A stretch of DNA of 50,483 nt from Verrucomicrobiia bacterium (GCA_026125285.1 JAHCLO010000038.1:1-50483), one strand, 5' to 3'. Shown: positions 31,923-42,027, counted from the first letter of the stretch. Made by a program: numbers and translations. Notes: generated by a model not told the origin, from the sequence alone.

Positions 31923-33314
31923 ATGAATGATAACAATACTTCACTGACTTCTCGACGCGATTTCATCAAACAAACCGGAACCTTGGCTGCGGCCTCAGCC
32001 CTGGCGGGGGTGGCAATTCCGCACGTGCATGCCGCCGGCGACGAGACCATCCAGATTGCGCTGATCGGCTGCGGCGGACGGGGCAGCGGTGCCGCCGCCA
32101 ACGCGCTGTCTGTCAAAGGCGGGCCCATGAAACTGGTGGCCATGGCGGATGTCTTCGAGGGCCGGCTCAACTCCAGCGTCTCCAACTTGCGGCGCAATTT
32201 CGCCAGCAAGATGGATGTGCCCAAGGACCGCCAGTTCGTTGGCCTGGACGGATACAAGAAGGCGATGGATTGCCTGAAGCCGGGCGACGTGGCGATTTTT
32301 GCCACCCCGCCGGCCTTCCGCTGGGTGCATTTCACCTACGCCATTCAAAAGGGATTGCACGTGTTCATGGAGAAGCCCATCACCGTGGATGGCCCGACCA
32401 GCAAGCGGATGTTTGACCTGGCGGAAAAGGCCAGCGCCAAGAATCTGAAAGTCGGCGTGGGCTTGATGTCGCGTCACAGCCGCGCGCTTCAGGAAATGGT
32501 CAAGCGCATTCACGACGGTGAAATCGGCGAGATCATTCTTCAGCGCGGTTACCGGATGCACGGGCCGGTCGGGTTTTTCTCCTCGCTACCGAAACCGCCG
32601 GGCGTCAGCGATTTGATGTATCAGATCGAACGCTTCCACAGTTTCATCTGGGCCAGTGGCGGCAACTACAGCGACTTCTACATTCACATCATTGATCATC
32701 TGGGTTGGATGAAGAACGCGTGGCCGGTCCGGGCGCAGGCGCTGGGGGGCCGTCATTATCGGCAGAGTCCCGAAGGCATCACGTACGTGGATCAGAATTT
32801 CGACACCTACGCGGCGGAATACACCTATGCCGACGGCACCAAGTTTTATTTCGACGGACGTTGCATGACGGGTTGTTACGACAATTTCTCCAGCTACATC
32901 CACGGCACCAAAGGAAGCGGGATCGGTTCCAAAAGCGGAGATTGCGGGTATCCGTCCAGCCTGTATAAGGGCCAAACGCCCAAGAGCGCCGAGCGAATCT
33001 GGGAGTCCAATATCGCTCCCGAAGAGCGCGATCCCTATCAGAACGAATGGAACGATTTGATGGCGGCCATTCGCAAGGACCAACCGTACAACGAAGTCAA
33101 ACGCGGGGTGGAGGCCAGCCTCGTCACTTCAATGGGCCGCATGGCCGCGCATACCGGGCAGGAGATCACTTTCGAAGACATGCTCAACTGCGACCATGAA
33201 ATGGCGCCGGGCCTGGACACGATCACGGCCAGCTCACCGGCACCGTTGGTGGCAGATGCCAATGGGCGTTACCCCGTGCCGCAACCCGGTCGCGTGACCA
33301 AGCGGGAATACTAA
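31923..33314 (+). CDS. Tat-exported Gfo/Idh/MocA-family oxidoreductase
   Basis: 463 residues. The twin-arginine signal SRRDFIKQTG plus hydrophobic region ALAGVAIPHVHA predicts Tat export, as usual for this family in Verrucomicrobia and Planctomycetes. The Rossmann dinucleotide site is IALIGCGGRGSGAA, and the conserved EKPITVD block follows at about 155. The C-terminal substrate domain contains HIIDHLGWMKNAWPV, where the conserved His is likely catalytic. It probably oxidises or reduces a sugar or polyol using NAD(P) in the periplasm. It is convergent with the ThuA gene, with a strong hairpin between them. Confidence 0.9.
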   Translation: MNDNNTSLTSRRDFIKQTGTLAAASALAGVAIPHVHAAGDETIQIALIGCGGRGSGAAANALSVKGGPMKLVAMADVFEGRLNSSVSNLRRNFASKMDVPKDRQFVGLDGYKKAMDCLKPGDVAIFATPPAFRWVHFTYAIQKGLHVFMEKPITVDGPTSKRMFDLAEKASAKNLKVGVGLMSRHSRALQEMVKRIHDGEIGEIILQRGYRMHGPVGFFSSLPKPPGVSDLMYQIERFHSFIWASGGNYSDFYIHIIDHLGWMKNAWPVRAQALGGRHYRQSPEGITYVDQNFDTYAAEYTYADGTKFYFDGRCMTGCYDNFSSYIHGTKGSGIGSKSGDCGYPSSLYKGQTPKSAERIWESNIAPEERDPYQNEWNDLMAAIRKDQPYNEVKRGVEASLVTSMGRMAAHTGQEITFEDMLNCDHEMAPGLDTITASSPAPLVADANGRYPVPQPGRVTKREY

Positions 33315-33376
33315 GCCAAGTCCTGACAGTCCGATCTGGATTGGACTTGAAGCAGGACTAAGGCGGTAGAATCAGT

Positions 33377-33408
33377 ACAACGCGCGGAATTAACCAACCG
33401 CGCGTTGT
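33377..33408. terminator. Bidirectional terminator hairpin
   Basis: Perfect 11-bp stem ACAACGCGCGG / CCGCGCGTTGT with a 10-base loop between two convergent genes (stops at 33314 and 33429). A short T-rich stretch follows on the + strand (TTGCCTTT). Confidence 0.75.
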
Positions 33409-33428
33409 TGCCTTTAGAAACTTGCTCC

Positions 33429-34433
33429 TTACTTCAACCGCAAGTCCGCTGGCTTGACGCCCTTCTGGTGCGTGCCGAAGCCAAACCACGTGGGTTTGAA
33501 CTCACCTACGTAATCCACGTTGGCCTGGGCGGGAATCTTCGCTTCCAACCCCAGTGTCCAATAGCAAGCGTTCACGAGCAGCCGGCGCAGTCCTGCGCTT
33601 TCCAGGTCCACCGCCGCTCCCATCGTGGTGGTCACGATTTGGGAAGTCTTGCCGGCTTCACCGGTGTAATCCCGCACCCAGACCAGCGGCATCATGGGAT
33701 CATTCTTTTTGCCCGTGACCGGCGGGTCGGTCGGCTTCATCCCGGTAAGCACTTGTCCCTGCACCAGCACTTTGGCGTTGGCCGGTAGATTCACCACGCC
33801 ATAGACGTCGGAAGGTCCCCAAATGTCGTCCACGCCGCGCAGGATCGGGTGGTTCTTGAAGGCTTCGACCATGATACCGCGCGCACTCTCTTTGTTGTGG
33901 ACGCCGTGATGGTTGATCCAGGTTTCGCCGAGCACCTGCTGGCCAAAGCCGCCGCGCCATTCCTGGTTGCGCCAGTCAAACTTCGCATACGCGCTGGCCT
34001 TGTTCTTGTCGTAGGAAAACGCGTGCGTGCTGGTGCGCAATCCGATGATGGGTTTGCCACTGTTCAGGTAATCCACAAAATGCTTCATCTGGGCGTCAGG
34101 CAGTTCGCGGAAACGCAAATTAACGACGCACAAATCGGCCGTGTCGAGCGCCTCCATGCCGGGAATGTTGTCCCGAACGGTCGGATCAATCGTGCCGTCA
34201 GCCGGATTGATCGAGAAGAGCACGGTGCATTTGAAACCGTGGCGCACCGCCAGAATCTTGGCCAGCATGGGCATGCCTTCCTCGGAGCGATATTCCTCGT
34301 CGCCGGTCAGAAACACGATGTGTTTGCCGCGCCCGGGACCTTCTTTGCCTTCATAGACGACCCATTCGGCGGCGGGACTGATGGCGGCGATGGTAAACAA
34401 GCTGGCGAGCGTGATCAGGAGTTTGGTTCTCAT
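33429..34433 (-). CDS. Secreted ThuA-like domain protein
   Basis: 334 residues with signal peptide MRTKLLITLASLFTIAAISPAA. The ThuA fold (class I glutamine-amidotransferase-like) is indicated by HIVFLTGDEEYRSEEGMPMLAKIL, DTADLCVVNLRFRELPD, GKPIIGLRTSTHAFSY, GVHNKESARGIMVEAFKNHPILRGV and PLVWVRDY. ThuA proteins are linked to trehalose and other sugar utilisation, and such secreted versions are very common in this phylum. The neighbouring Gfo/Idh/MocA gene is a frequent companion. The exact reaction is unknown. Confidence 0.87.
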   Translation of the reverse strand: MRTKLLITLASLFTIAAISPAAEWVVYEGKEGPGRGKHIVFLTGDEEYRSEEGMPMLAKILAVRHGFKCTVLFSINPADGTIDPTVRDNIPGMEALDTADLCVVNLRFRELPDAQMKHFVDYLNSGKPIIGLRTSTHAFSYDKNKASAYAKFDWRNQEWRGGFGQQVLGETWINHHGVHNKESARGIMVEAFKNHPILRGVDDIWGPSDVYGVVNLPANAKVLVQGQVLTGMKPTDPPVTGKKNDPMMPLVWVRDYTGEAGKTSQIVTTTMGAAVDLESAGLRRLLVNACYWTLGLEAKIPAQANVDYVGEFKPTWFGFGTHQKGVKPADLRLK

Positions 34434-34622
34434 GGCTGGTGGTATGGTTAAAAGGCAATTTGGCTCGATGGCACTGCGGAAATCCTAATCCGCAGGCGAT
34501 CTGGCGCAAAGGAGAATTCCCAGTGAGTTGCGCGTCAATCCAGGAGTAATCCTTGGCGACTCGAACTGGCCTGAGTAACTTCCTCGTGCGATAAAATCGC
34601 GAACGCGGTGTACCGCAACACG

Positions 34623-36392
34623 ATGACCCAGGCAATTCAACGTATCAACTCCGCCCAAGGCGACGAGCTTTCGGCGTTGGCGGACGGCCTTCTCGATTCG
34701 GTGATCCTCAGCACGGGATTTGCACCGAAGTCCAAGCAGCAAGTTCGGGCGGCACAAACCAGCCAACTCACGGTTGCCTCGGATCGGTTGATCCGGGAAT
34801 GTGTGCGCGCACTGCGCTTCGGCGGGTTGTTGTTCGTGTACGGCCCGCCGGCAGAATTGATATATTGGGGCAGATTTCTGCACGCATTGCCTGACGCCGC
34901 GCAGGAGATGGTATTCAAATACTGGATCGCGCTGGATATTGACGAGACGCCGCGTGGCCCGTTGCTCCAAGCCACGCATCAAGGTTTGCTGTTATTCTCC
35001 AAAGCAGAATCAAACCGCAAGCGGCCCACCGCCTTCCACCTGGAAACGGATCTGATCCGCGTGCCGCACCGGTATTGTGCCGCGTGTGGCCAGAACCTCA
35101 AGGATTGGGGTGGCAAGAAACATCTGATGAACCCGCGCGGCGCCGCGCCCTCCGATGTGTGGCGCGATCTGCCGCGCCGGGCCATCCGCGACAATGCGAT
35201 TCCCGAAGACGTGTTGGAGCGCATCCGACTTCTGGCGGGTGGAGACAGCGCCAAAGCCTTGCACGTGATTCAGACGGGGCAGGGTGTTGAAACCAACCTT
35301 ATCCTGACCAGTGACGTAGCGATGGCGGCGGCCGACTCAACGACCGACGCGTTTCAAGAGCTTGCCGGCCTGGAGACGGACTGTGTCTATCAAGGCGACT
35401 GCGTGGCGTTTCTCGAGCGCGTCAAAACGCTGCATCCAGAAGGCGCGTTCGATCTCGCCTTTGCTGATCCGCCTTACAATCTGGAGAAGAAATACGACAC
35501 CTACACCGATACGCTGGCGGAGCAGCATTATCTGGAGTGGTGCAACGCGTGGCTCGAGGGCATGGCGCAAACGCTGAAGCCCGGCGGCAGTCTGTTGGTG
35601 CTAAACCTGCCCAAGTGGGCCCTCCACCACGCGACGTTTCTCAGCGGACGCCTGGAATTTCGCCATTGGATTGTCTGGGACGCGCTTTCCGATCCGCGCG
35701 GAAAGCTGATGCCCGCGCATTATGCGCTGCTGTATTTCACCAAGCCCGGGGGAAAACCTGTGTTCAACTATTCACCCGTGGGAACGCCCCCGCGTGCGAG
35801 CTTGGTTAGCCCGCCCGATTCGCCCAAGTACTGCCTGCGCGCCAGGTGCATCAAGGAGCGCAAACTGGTGGGTGATGATGAAAAAGTGGAATTGTCGGAT
35901 ATATGGGTGGACATCCATCGGATCAAACACAAGCGTGATCGCGACTCGCACCCTTGCCAGTTGCCGGAGAAGCTGATGGAACGAATCATACTTCTAACGA
36001 CTCGCCGTGGCGGGGTGGTATTCGATCCTTTTTGCGGCGCCGGCACCACGGCGATTGCGGCCGCAAAATTGGGTCGCAAATTCGTCGTCACCGATCTGGA
36101 CCCCAAGTACGTACGGATCACCAAGGAAAAACTGGCCGCGATGCGCCAGAACGCCGATCGCTTGGGGAGTTACGTCGTGCCACGCACCTCCGTTGCCCGA
36201 TCGCGCGGCACCAGCTCGAAGCGCGGCATTGAACTCTATTTGCAGCAACTCGCCTGCAAACTTGGCCGCGTGCCCACCGAAGCCGACGTCAACGTGGACC
36301 GCCCGGAGATTCTTGGACAAATAGACCGGACTTATCCGAACCGCGGCGCCGCGTTCAAGCGGGCGAGAATTGTTTTGCCAAAGCCGGCTTGA
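34623..36392 (+). CDS. DNA methyltransferase (N4-C/N6-A type) with degenerate N-terminal half
   Basis: 589 residues from ATG 34623 (GTG 34608 is also possible). The second half is a complete beta-class methyltransferase: DPPYNLEKKYDTY (catalytic DPPY), later HPCQLPEKLMERII and the AdoMet site FDPFCGAGTTAIAAAKLGRKFVVTDLD. The first half looks like another methyltransferase half that lost its catalytic motif (DSVILSTGFAP where DPPY is expected, then RECVRALRFGGLLFVYGPP). A CxxC segment (CAACGQNLKDWGGKKH) joins the halves. No endonuclease is nearby, so it is an orphan enzyme, perhaps with a regulatory or protective role. Confidence 0.82.
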   Translation: MTQAIQRINSAQGDELSALADGLLDSVILSTGFAPKSKQQVRAAQTSQLTVASDRLIRECVRALRFGGLLFVYGPPAELIYWGRFLHALPDAAQEMVFKYWIALDIDETPRGPLLQATHQGLLLFSKAESNRKRPTAFHLETDLIRVPHRYCAACGQNLKDWGGKKHLMNPRGAAPSDVWRDLPRRAIRDNAIPEDVLERIRLLAGGDSAKALHVIQTGQGVETNLILTSDVAMAAADSTTDAFQELAGLETDCVYQGDCVAFLERVKTLHPEGAFDLAFADPPYNLEKKYDTYTDTLAEQHYLEWCNAWLEGMAQTLKPGGSLLVLNLPKWALHHATFLSGRLEFRHWIVWDALSDPRGKLMPAHYALLYFTKPGGKPVFNYSPVGTPPRASLVSPPDSPKYCLRARCIKERKLVGDDEKVELSDIWVDIHRIKHKRDRDSHPCQLPEKLMERIILLTTRRGGVVFDPFCGAGTTAIAAAKLGRKFVVTDLDPKYVRITKEKLAAMRQNADRLGSYVVPRTSVARSRGTSSKRGIELYLQQLACKLGRVPTEADVNVDRPEILGQIDRTYPNRGAAFKRARIVLPKPA

Positions 36393-36916
36393 CGCATAGC
36401 GAAACCGCCGCCTTGCCGACGGTGTATCGCGCGACCACCTTCCGCTTACCCACCACGGTCGTTCACCGAAGGTTGGTCGGTGATTCGGCCCGGGCATGTC
36501 ACACTTGCTGGCACGGGGCGCCGGTCTGTGACCGGCTTGGGCCTTTCAACCGCCATAAACCGGTCCTGTATCATCACCCCTGGTAGCAGGTGTTACGTGC
36601 GGAATGTGGACGGCCGAGCCGCCATTTTTGCTGCTTGATCAGACTGCAAATTCGCAATATAAGCCCCGCCGATACTCAACCATGAAGCGGCCATCCAATT
36701 CGCACGGGGGCGCAAAGGGGGTCGCGTTGTGTACTGGAATCTTGCGCCGACGAACCGGCTCAATGCGCCAAGCGGCGCGGCCAGTCCAGTCGTCGTTCCC
36801 GCCACGCTGCCCACGAAGTTTTACCGTCTGTTCAAACTGTGAAAGTTGAATCATAACGAATGACCAGTGACGAATAACGAACCAATGCCCCAACCCACAA
36901 TCAGCAAAGTCAACCT
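36393..36916. other. Intergenic region with palindrome and gene remnant
   Basis: A palindrome GCCGGTC-TGT-GACCGGC at about 36520-36537 has the same 7-3-7 form as those in the kinase gene. Bases about 36733-36842 encode VYWNLAPTNRLNAPSGAA and end KFYRLFKL-stop, which looks like the C-terminal strand of a lost secreted protein. The rest, including a run of GAATGACCAGTGACGAATAAC, shows no gene. Confidence 0.4.
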
Positions 36917-38596
36917 ATGAAAACAATATCCCTGAGGCTCCTCTGTGGCGTCGGCCTGTGGCTTGTGTTGAGCGTTCGCCCCGCCGCCGCTTTCACCAAT
37001 CTGACCGCCGTCCCCGATCCGGTCTTTCCCTCCCCAGGCGTACCCAGTCCGCAGATGCATACCGCGTCCTCGCTGGCCGTGTCCGGCGACACCATGGTTG
37101 TCGGTTCCTGGCGCGAGCAGGGCAGCGCGACCGGGGTCAATAGCACGCCCAACCAGGCGTTGATTGACGCCGGGGCGGCCTTTGTCTTTGTGCGCGACGG
37201 CAGCAACTGGGTGGTGCAAGCCTACTTGAAGGCCTCCAACACCGAGTCCGGCGACTCGTTCGGCCATGCGGTCGCCATCTCCGGCGACACCATCGTGGTG
37301 GGCGCGCCCGGGGAGGGCAGCAACGCGACTGTCATCAATGGCAATCAGAGCAACAATTCCGCCAGTAGTGCCGGCGCAGCGTATGTCTTCGTCCGCTCCG
37401 GCACCAACTGGTCGCAACAAGCTTACCTCAAGGCCTCGAACACCGAGGCCAACGACCTCTTTGGAATGTCGGTCGCGGTTTGGGGCGACACGATTGTGGT
37501 CGGGGCGATTGGCGAAGCCAGCAATGCCGGGGGAGTGAATGGCAATCAAGCGGACAACAGCGTCGTCGGCGCCGGTGCCGCCTACGTCTTCGTGCGCAGT
37601 GGCAGCACCTGGTCGCAACAAGCCTATCTGAAGGCCTCCACGCCCAGGTTCGACAATCAATTTGGATACGCGGTGGCCATGGCCACCAACACCCTCGTGG
37701 TCGGGGCACGCCGCGAAAGCAGCGCCGCCACCGGGATCAATGGCGATGCCGCCGACAATTCAGCGTATCAGGCCGGGGCCGCCTATGTTTTTGTGCGGAG
37801 TGGCAGCACCTGGTCCCAGCAGGCCTACCTCAAAGGCGCGAACACTGAAAGTTCCGATGTATTTGGCACTTCCGTGGCGATTGCCGGCGACACCGTCGTC
37901 GTGGGCGCGCCCGGCGAAGCCAGTAATGCCACGGGCGTGGATGGCAACCCGGCCAACAACTCCAGCTACCAGGCTGGCGCCGCCTACGTGTTCTTCCGCA
38001 CCGGCGTCACCTGGTCGCAGCAAGCCTATCTCAAAGCCTCGAACACCGAGTCCTCCGACCAGTTCGGCGCGGCCGTCGCCGTCCACGGTGACAACATCGT
38101 CGTCGGCGCGCCGTGGGAATCCAGCGATGCCAACGGAGTGAATGGCAACCAGAACAACAACGATCGTTACCATTCCGGCGCCGCCTACCTGTTCAACCGC
38201 AGCGCCAACACCTGGAGCCAGCCGTACTACCTCAAGGCGGCACCGCTGTACTCGGGGTCGGAAAACCAGTTCGGCGGTCGGGTGGCGCTCACCGAGGATT
38301 TTGTCGTTGTTGGGAGTGTGAACGCGGATGAAATCGGTTCGTTCGTGGACACCACTCCGCCGCCGCCCGCGATGCCCTCGCGAATCGAATTCATCACGGT
38401 GACCCCGACCGAAGTCACGCTCGAATGTACGGGTCAACCGGAGGCGAACTATCATCTCTTGCGAAAGGAGAACCTGGAGGAAGGCTGGTCCTTCATTGGT
38501 TTTGGCACCGCCCAACTGGACGGCACGTTCACGCTCATGGACTACGATCCACCATCCGATGCCGCGTTCTACGCCCTGCAATTGGATCAACCCTGA
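36917..38596 (+). CDS. Secreted FG-GAP (integrin-type propeller) protein
   Basis: 559 residues. Signal peptide ISLRLLCGVGLWLVLSVRPAAA. Six copies of a repeat of about 55-62 residues: YLKASNTESSDQFGAAVAVHGDNIVVGAP followed by GVNGNQxNN and GAAYVFVRSGSTWSQQ. This is the FG-GAP/beta-propeller type seen in integrin alpha chains, and the NG-rich loops may bind calcium. A C-terminal fibronectin- or Ig-like segment (RIEFITVTPTEVTLECTGQPEANYHLL) ends the protein. Probably surface exposed. Repeat copies are similar at DNA level, which favours unequal recombination. Confidence 0.85.
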   Translation: MKTISLRLLCGVGLWLVLSVRPAAAFTNLTAVPDPVFPSPGVPSPQMHTASSLAVSGDTMVVGSWREQGSATGVNSTPNQALIDAGAAFVFVRDGSNWVVQAYLKASNTESGDSFGHAVAISGDTIVVGAPGEGSNATVINGNQSNNSASSAGAAYVFVRSGTNWSQQAYLKASNTEANDLFGMSVAVWGDTIVVGAIGEASNAGGVNGNQADNSVVGAGAAYVFVRSGSTWSQQAYLKASTPRFDNQFGYAVAMATNTLVVGARRESSAATGINGDAADNSAYQAGAAYVFVRSGSTWSQQAYLKGANTESSDVFGTSVAIAGDTVVVGAPGEASNATGVDGNPANNSSYQAGAAYVFFRTGVTWSQQAYLKASNTESSDQFGAAVAVHGDNIVVGAPWESSDANGVNGNQNNNDRYHSGAAYLFNRSANTWSQPYYLKAAPLYSGSENQFGGRVALTEDFVVVGSVNADEIGSFVDTTPPPPAMPSRIEFITVTPTEVTLECTGQPEANYHLLRKENLEEGWSFIGFGTAQLDGTFTLMDYDPPSDAAFYALQLDQP

Positions 38597-38649
38597 TGGC
38601 GTTGTGTGAGATCCCGGCTTAACGGAAACAACAAAGATAGAAGGCTCGT

Positions 38650-41130
38650 ATGATGGATCCTTGCCCAGATAACCTCGATCATGTTTGTGGCGGCGAACGT
38701 GAGTCCGTTCCGTTGGCCGGGGAGTTGGAGCCGGCTCACCTCGGCTGCCACGAGGTTTGGAAAGAGCCTCGTTCCAGGCTATGGCGTCTGGGATTCCGGC
38801 AGGTGCTTGCCCGCCTGGGTGTTGCCAAGTGCTTGGTAGCCGTGGCGCTTGTGACGGGATGCACACGCGTGGTCCCTCCCGAGGAAATTGGTCTGGAACT
38901 TTTTCTTTCGACCAGTGAAGTAGTGGTGGATGCGGGAACAAATCTCACTGCAATCGTCACCCGTGAGATCTTTCCGTATGTATCCGCGAGGATGAGCGAA
39001 ACACCTGACTGGGAACTTGATCGCAATGTGCATACGGATGCAATTCAGATAAGCCCTGACCACCCAATAATCTGGAGGCTGCTCGAGGGTAACGGTGGAA
39101 TTAGCCCCTTGTTCGGTCCCAACTGGTCGTTGCACCGTCTTTCCGCTGGTCGCTACCCTGTGAGGGTTGATGTGACAGTCCAGCTTTTTACGAGAGGTGA
39201 TGGAACCAATATAGTTCGAGCCCATTCTACCGCCCGCACGAATTTCACAATCGTGGTCACCTCCTCCTTCGTGCCGCCCGAGCCGGACCCGGAGCCGCCA
39301 CCACCACCGGCGTTCACGAACCTGATGAGCTTTGGCGGCGGCATTGCTCATCCGCCGTGGTGTCTGGCGGAAGGCACGGATGGCTTGCTCTACGGCGTCT
39401 CCATCCCGTTGAACCCCTCGTCCAGCGACCCCACGGCGATTGTGAAGGTGGACAAGAACGGCGCGAACGCGGCGACCGTGCTGGTGGCGAACGCCGCGTT
39501 CTCCAACCAGTTTGGCGCGCCGCTCATCCCGCAGTTGGTCCGCACCTGGGAGGCGGTGTTCGAGGGCACCAACGATTTCTACATCTTTACCAACCTGCTC
39601 GTCGCCGCCACCCGCGGCGGCGGAACGAACGATTATTCCGGGGCCGTCCTCGGCGTCCGGCAGAACGGCAGCGACTTGCGGCTGCTTGCGCCCTTCCATT
39701 CCGGCAGTCTGGCGGCGGATGGTTTCGATCCCCTGCGCCTGACGAAAGACAACGTCGGCGGCATCGTGGGCGCGACGCGCCAGGGCGGACGCCCGGAACT
39801 GGTCTTCGGCCGGGGTGGCGTGCTGTTCCGGGTCTGGCCTTCCTTCCAAACCGGGCACGCGGTGCTCAACCGATACTCGCTCGAAATGATGGATCATCGC
39901 GGCGAAATCGTGGCGTCGGACAACCGCATTTACGGCGTGGCCCGTTCACCTCTCGAGAATTTCCAGAGCGGCTATTCCGCTGGCAGGATTTTCCGGGCGG
40001 ATGCGGACGGGGGCTTTCTGGAAACGATTTTCAGGTTTCCCCCGCCGCCTACGGTGCCGCCTGATAATTCGCCTTACCCTGTCCGTCCCTTTGACGGCCT
40101 GGTGGAGCACAGCAACGGATTCCTGTACGGCGCGCATGGTGCCGGGCACGGATGGCGTGCCAGTCCCGGTCTGCTCCACACCAACGTCCATTACTACTTC
40201 CGGATCGCCAAAGATGGCAGCGGCTTCCGGGTGATGAATCGGCTCGGTGAGGCCGACGCATTCAAGAACCAGACCCCCGCCCCGGAGGCGATGGTGGAGG
40301 GTTCGGACGGCTGGCTTTACGGGTTCATGATCGAAGCGCACAACCTGCTCGTCGCGCTGCATCCCGAAACCGGCGAACTCAAGATCGCGCACGATTTCGG
40401 CCCCACGACCGGCTCGGGTCACGGCGGCCACACCCACACCACCGGCGCACTGCTCAAGGCCGGCGACGGCGCGCTATACGGCACCGTGTTGGTGGGCGGC
40501 GAGCATGGTCGCGGCTTTCTGTTCCGTTACATGCCGCCGACCAATGCGCCCGCGGCGCTGCCGGCAAAGTTCGAGCCTTCTGACGGCGATGTGCCGGAGG
40601 AGGCTGAGGATCAGGTGGTCCAGCAAGGCGGCAACATCCAGGATGGGGTGCCGGGTTATGCGCCCGCGTCGGCGATCACGCTGGGCACCAACTTTCCCGG
40701 TGGGAACGTGGGCCGCGCCGTGGCCATGTCCACCAACTGGCTCGTCGTGGGCGTGCCCTTCGGCTTTGACCCGGATTATCAGGGCACGGCGCACGTTTTC
40801 CGGCGCGACGGCACGAACTGGAATCACGAAGCCACGCTCCAGCCGCCGGGCGGAGACGCAGTGCGCTTCTTCGGCTTCTCCGCCGCGTTGGACGGCACGA
40901 ATCTGGTCGTGGGCGCGCCCGGCTACTTCGACACGAACTTGTTCGCCGGGGCCGCCTACGTGTTCACGCACACGAATGACACCTGGCAGCAGGTCGCCAA
41001 GCTGACCGGGCAGAACCTGGGCGGTGACGAGTTCGGCGACAAGGTCGCCCTGCACGGCAACACGCTCATCGTCGGCGCACCCGGCCAGACGAACAACGGC
41101 CCGCACACCGGGGCCGCGTGGATTTTCTAG
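38650..41130 (+). CDS. GloVer-repeat and FG-GAP surface lipoprotein, cut by an amber codon
   Basis: 826 residues to a TAG at 41128-41130. Lipobox in LVAVALVTGC (about residue 70), so the true start may be downstream of the ATG at 38650. Then a beta-rich segment (TSEVVVDAGTNLTAIVT), a proline hinge (PPEPDPEPPPPPAFTN), a GloVer-type tandem-repeat region (GTDGLLYGVSIPLN, LLKAGDGALYGTVLVGGEHGRGFLFRYM) and FG-GAP repeats (DEFGDKVALHGNTLIVGAPGQTNNGPHTGAAWIF). The frame continues directly after TAG into 41131-42027 with more FG-GAP repeats, so the intact gene would be 1125 residues. Confidence 0.8.
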   Translation: MMDPCPDNLDHVCGGERESVPLAGELEPAHLGCHEVWKEPRSRLWRLGFRQVLARLGVAKCLVAVALVTGCTRVVPPEEIGLELFLSTSEVVVDAGTNLTAIVTREIFPYVSARMSETPDWELDRNVHTDAIQISPDHPIIWRLLEGNGGISPLFGPNWSLHRLSAGRYPVRVDVTVQLFTRGDGTNIVRAHSTARTNFTIVVTSSFVPPEPDPEPPPPPAFTNLMSFGGGIAHPPWCLAEGTDGLLYGVSIPLNPSSSDPTAIVKVDKNGANAATVLVANAAFSNQFGAPLIPQLVRTWEAVFEGTNDFYIFTNLLVAATRGGGTNDYSGAVLGVRQNGSDLRLLAPFHSGSLAADGFDPLRLTKDNVGGIVGATRQGGRPELVFGRGGVLFRVWPSFQTGHAVLNRYSLEMMDHRGEIVASDNRIYGVARSPLENFQSGYSAGRIFRADADGGFLETIFRFPPPPTVPPDNSPYPVRPFDGLVEHSNGFLYGAHGAGHGWRASPGLLHTNVHYYFRIAKDGSGFRVMNRLGEADAFKNQTPAPEAMVEGSDGWLYGFMIEAHNLLVALHPETGELKIAHDFGPTTGSGHGGHTHTTGALLKAGDGALYGTVLVGGEHGRGFLFRYMPPTNAPAALPAKFEPSDGDVPEEAEDQVVQQGGNIQDGVPGYAPASAITLGTNFPGGNVGRAVAMSTNWLVVGVPFGFDPDYQGTAHVFRRDGTNWNHEATLQPPGGDAVRFFGFSAALDGTNLVVGAPGYFDTNLFAGAAYVFTHTNDTWQQVAKLTGQNLGGDEFGDKVALHGNTLIVGAPGQTNNGPHTGAAWIF

Positions 41131-42027
41131 CGCAACGGCGCCGGGGTTTGGGGATCGCCCGTGCAGTTGCTCGGGCAGAATCCACGCGCAAACCGCTACT
41201 TTGGAGCGGCCGTCGCGGTGAACGGGATTTTTGCCGTCGTCGGCGCGCCAATGGGTCGTGAGTTGGACATCCCCCTGGAGCGCGGCGAGGCGCATGTGTT
41301 CGTCCGCTCCCTCTCCTGGCAGTTTCACTCGCGGCTCGAATCGCAGTACACCCACGCGGGAGACTTTTTCGGCGCCAGCGTGGCCATGGCGACCGATCGC
41401 ATCATGGTGGGCATGCCCGGCGCGCTTCCATTGGCCCCGGATGACGAGAACCGTAATCGCCGGGGCGTCACCGTGTTCACCCGCGAAGGGAGTTATTGGG
41501 TCCAAAACGAACGAGTCGTGCCCAATCAGCATCGCCCGCTGGAAATGTTTGGCGCAAGCGTGGCGTTCGACGGCAGTCGGGTGACTGTTGGCGCGCCGTA
41601 CGCGCCTTTGTTCGCGGACGCGGGCGCACCCGGCTCGTCTTATGTGTTCACCGTACAACCGGACGCCAGTTGGTCGCAACTGGCCCGCTTGCAGTCGGCC
41701 AACGGTCAGACCAACGACGCCTTCGGCCTGTCCGTGACGCACGCCGCCAACTGGGTGGCCGTGGGCGCGCTGTTGCAGGACAACCCCGACGCCCTGTCCG
41801 GCGCCGTGCATCTCTTCGATTTGACGCAGCCAGTGCTGACGATTCGTCAAACGGCGGAAGGCGCATGGCTGGAGTGGAACGCGGCTTACGCCGACTTCAC
41901 GCTGGAAAGCTCCGCCACCCTGGCGCCGGACGCGAATTGGCAACCGGTTGAACCGCCGCCCCTCGGCACGGAGCACCTGATTCATCCCACTGATGCCAAC
42001 CGGTTCTATCGGCTGGCGAAACCGTGA
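41131..42027 (+). pseudogene. 3' part of the amber-interrupted FG-GAP gene
   Basis: Same frame as the preceding gene, with no break other than TAG 41128-41130. The reading continues RNGAGVWGSPVQLLGQNPRANRYFGAAVAV, exactly where a repeat would carry IF-x-RNG. More FG-GAP repeats follow (DFFGASVAMATDRIMVGMPG) and then a C-terminal strand domain (WLEWNAAYADFTLESSATL, PTDANRFYRLAKP) typical of these secreted proteins. An independent start inside (for example GTG 41161) would give a protein without a signal peptide, so loss of the C-terminus by mutation is more likely. Confidence 0.7.

Noticed and set aside
34623..36392. Complete restriction-modification or defence island
   Set aside because: Only the methyltransferase is present; neighbours are ThuA and surface-protein genes without nuclease motifs.
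37200..38250. CRISPR array
   Set aside because: The periodic similarity is due to FG-GAP protein repeats within one long open frame, not short repeats with unique spacers; no cas gene is present.
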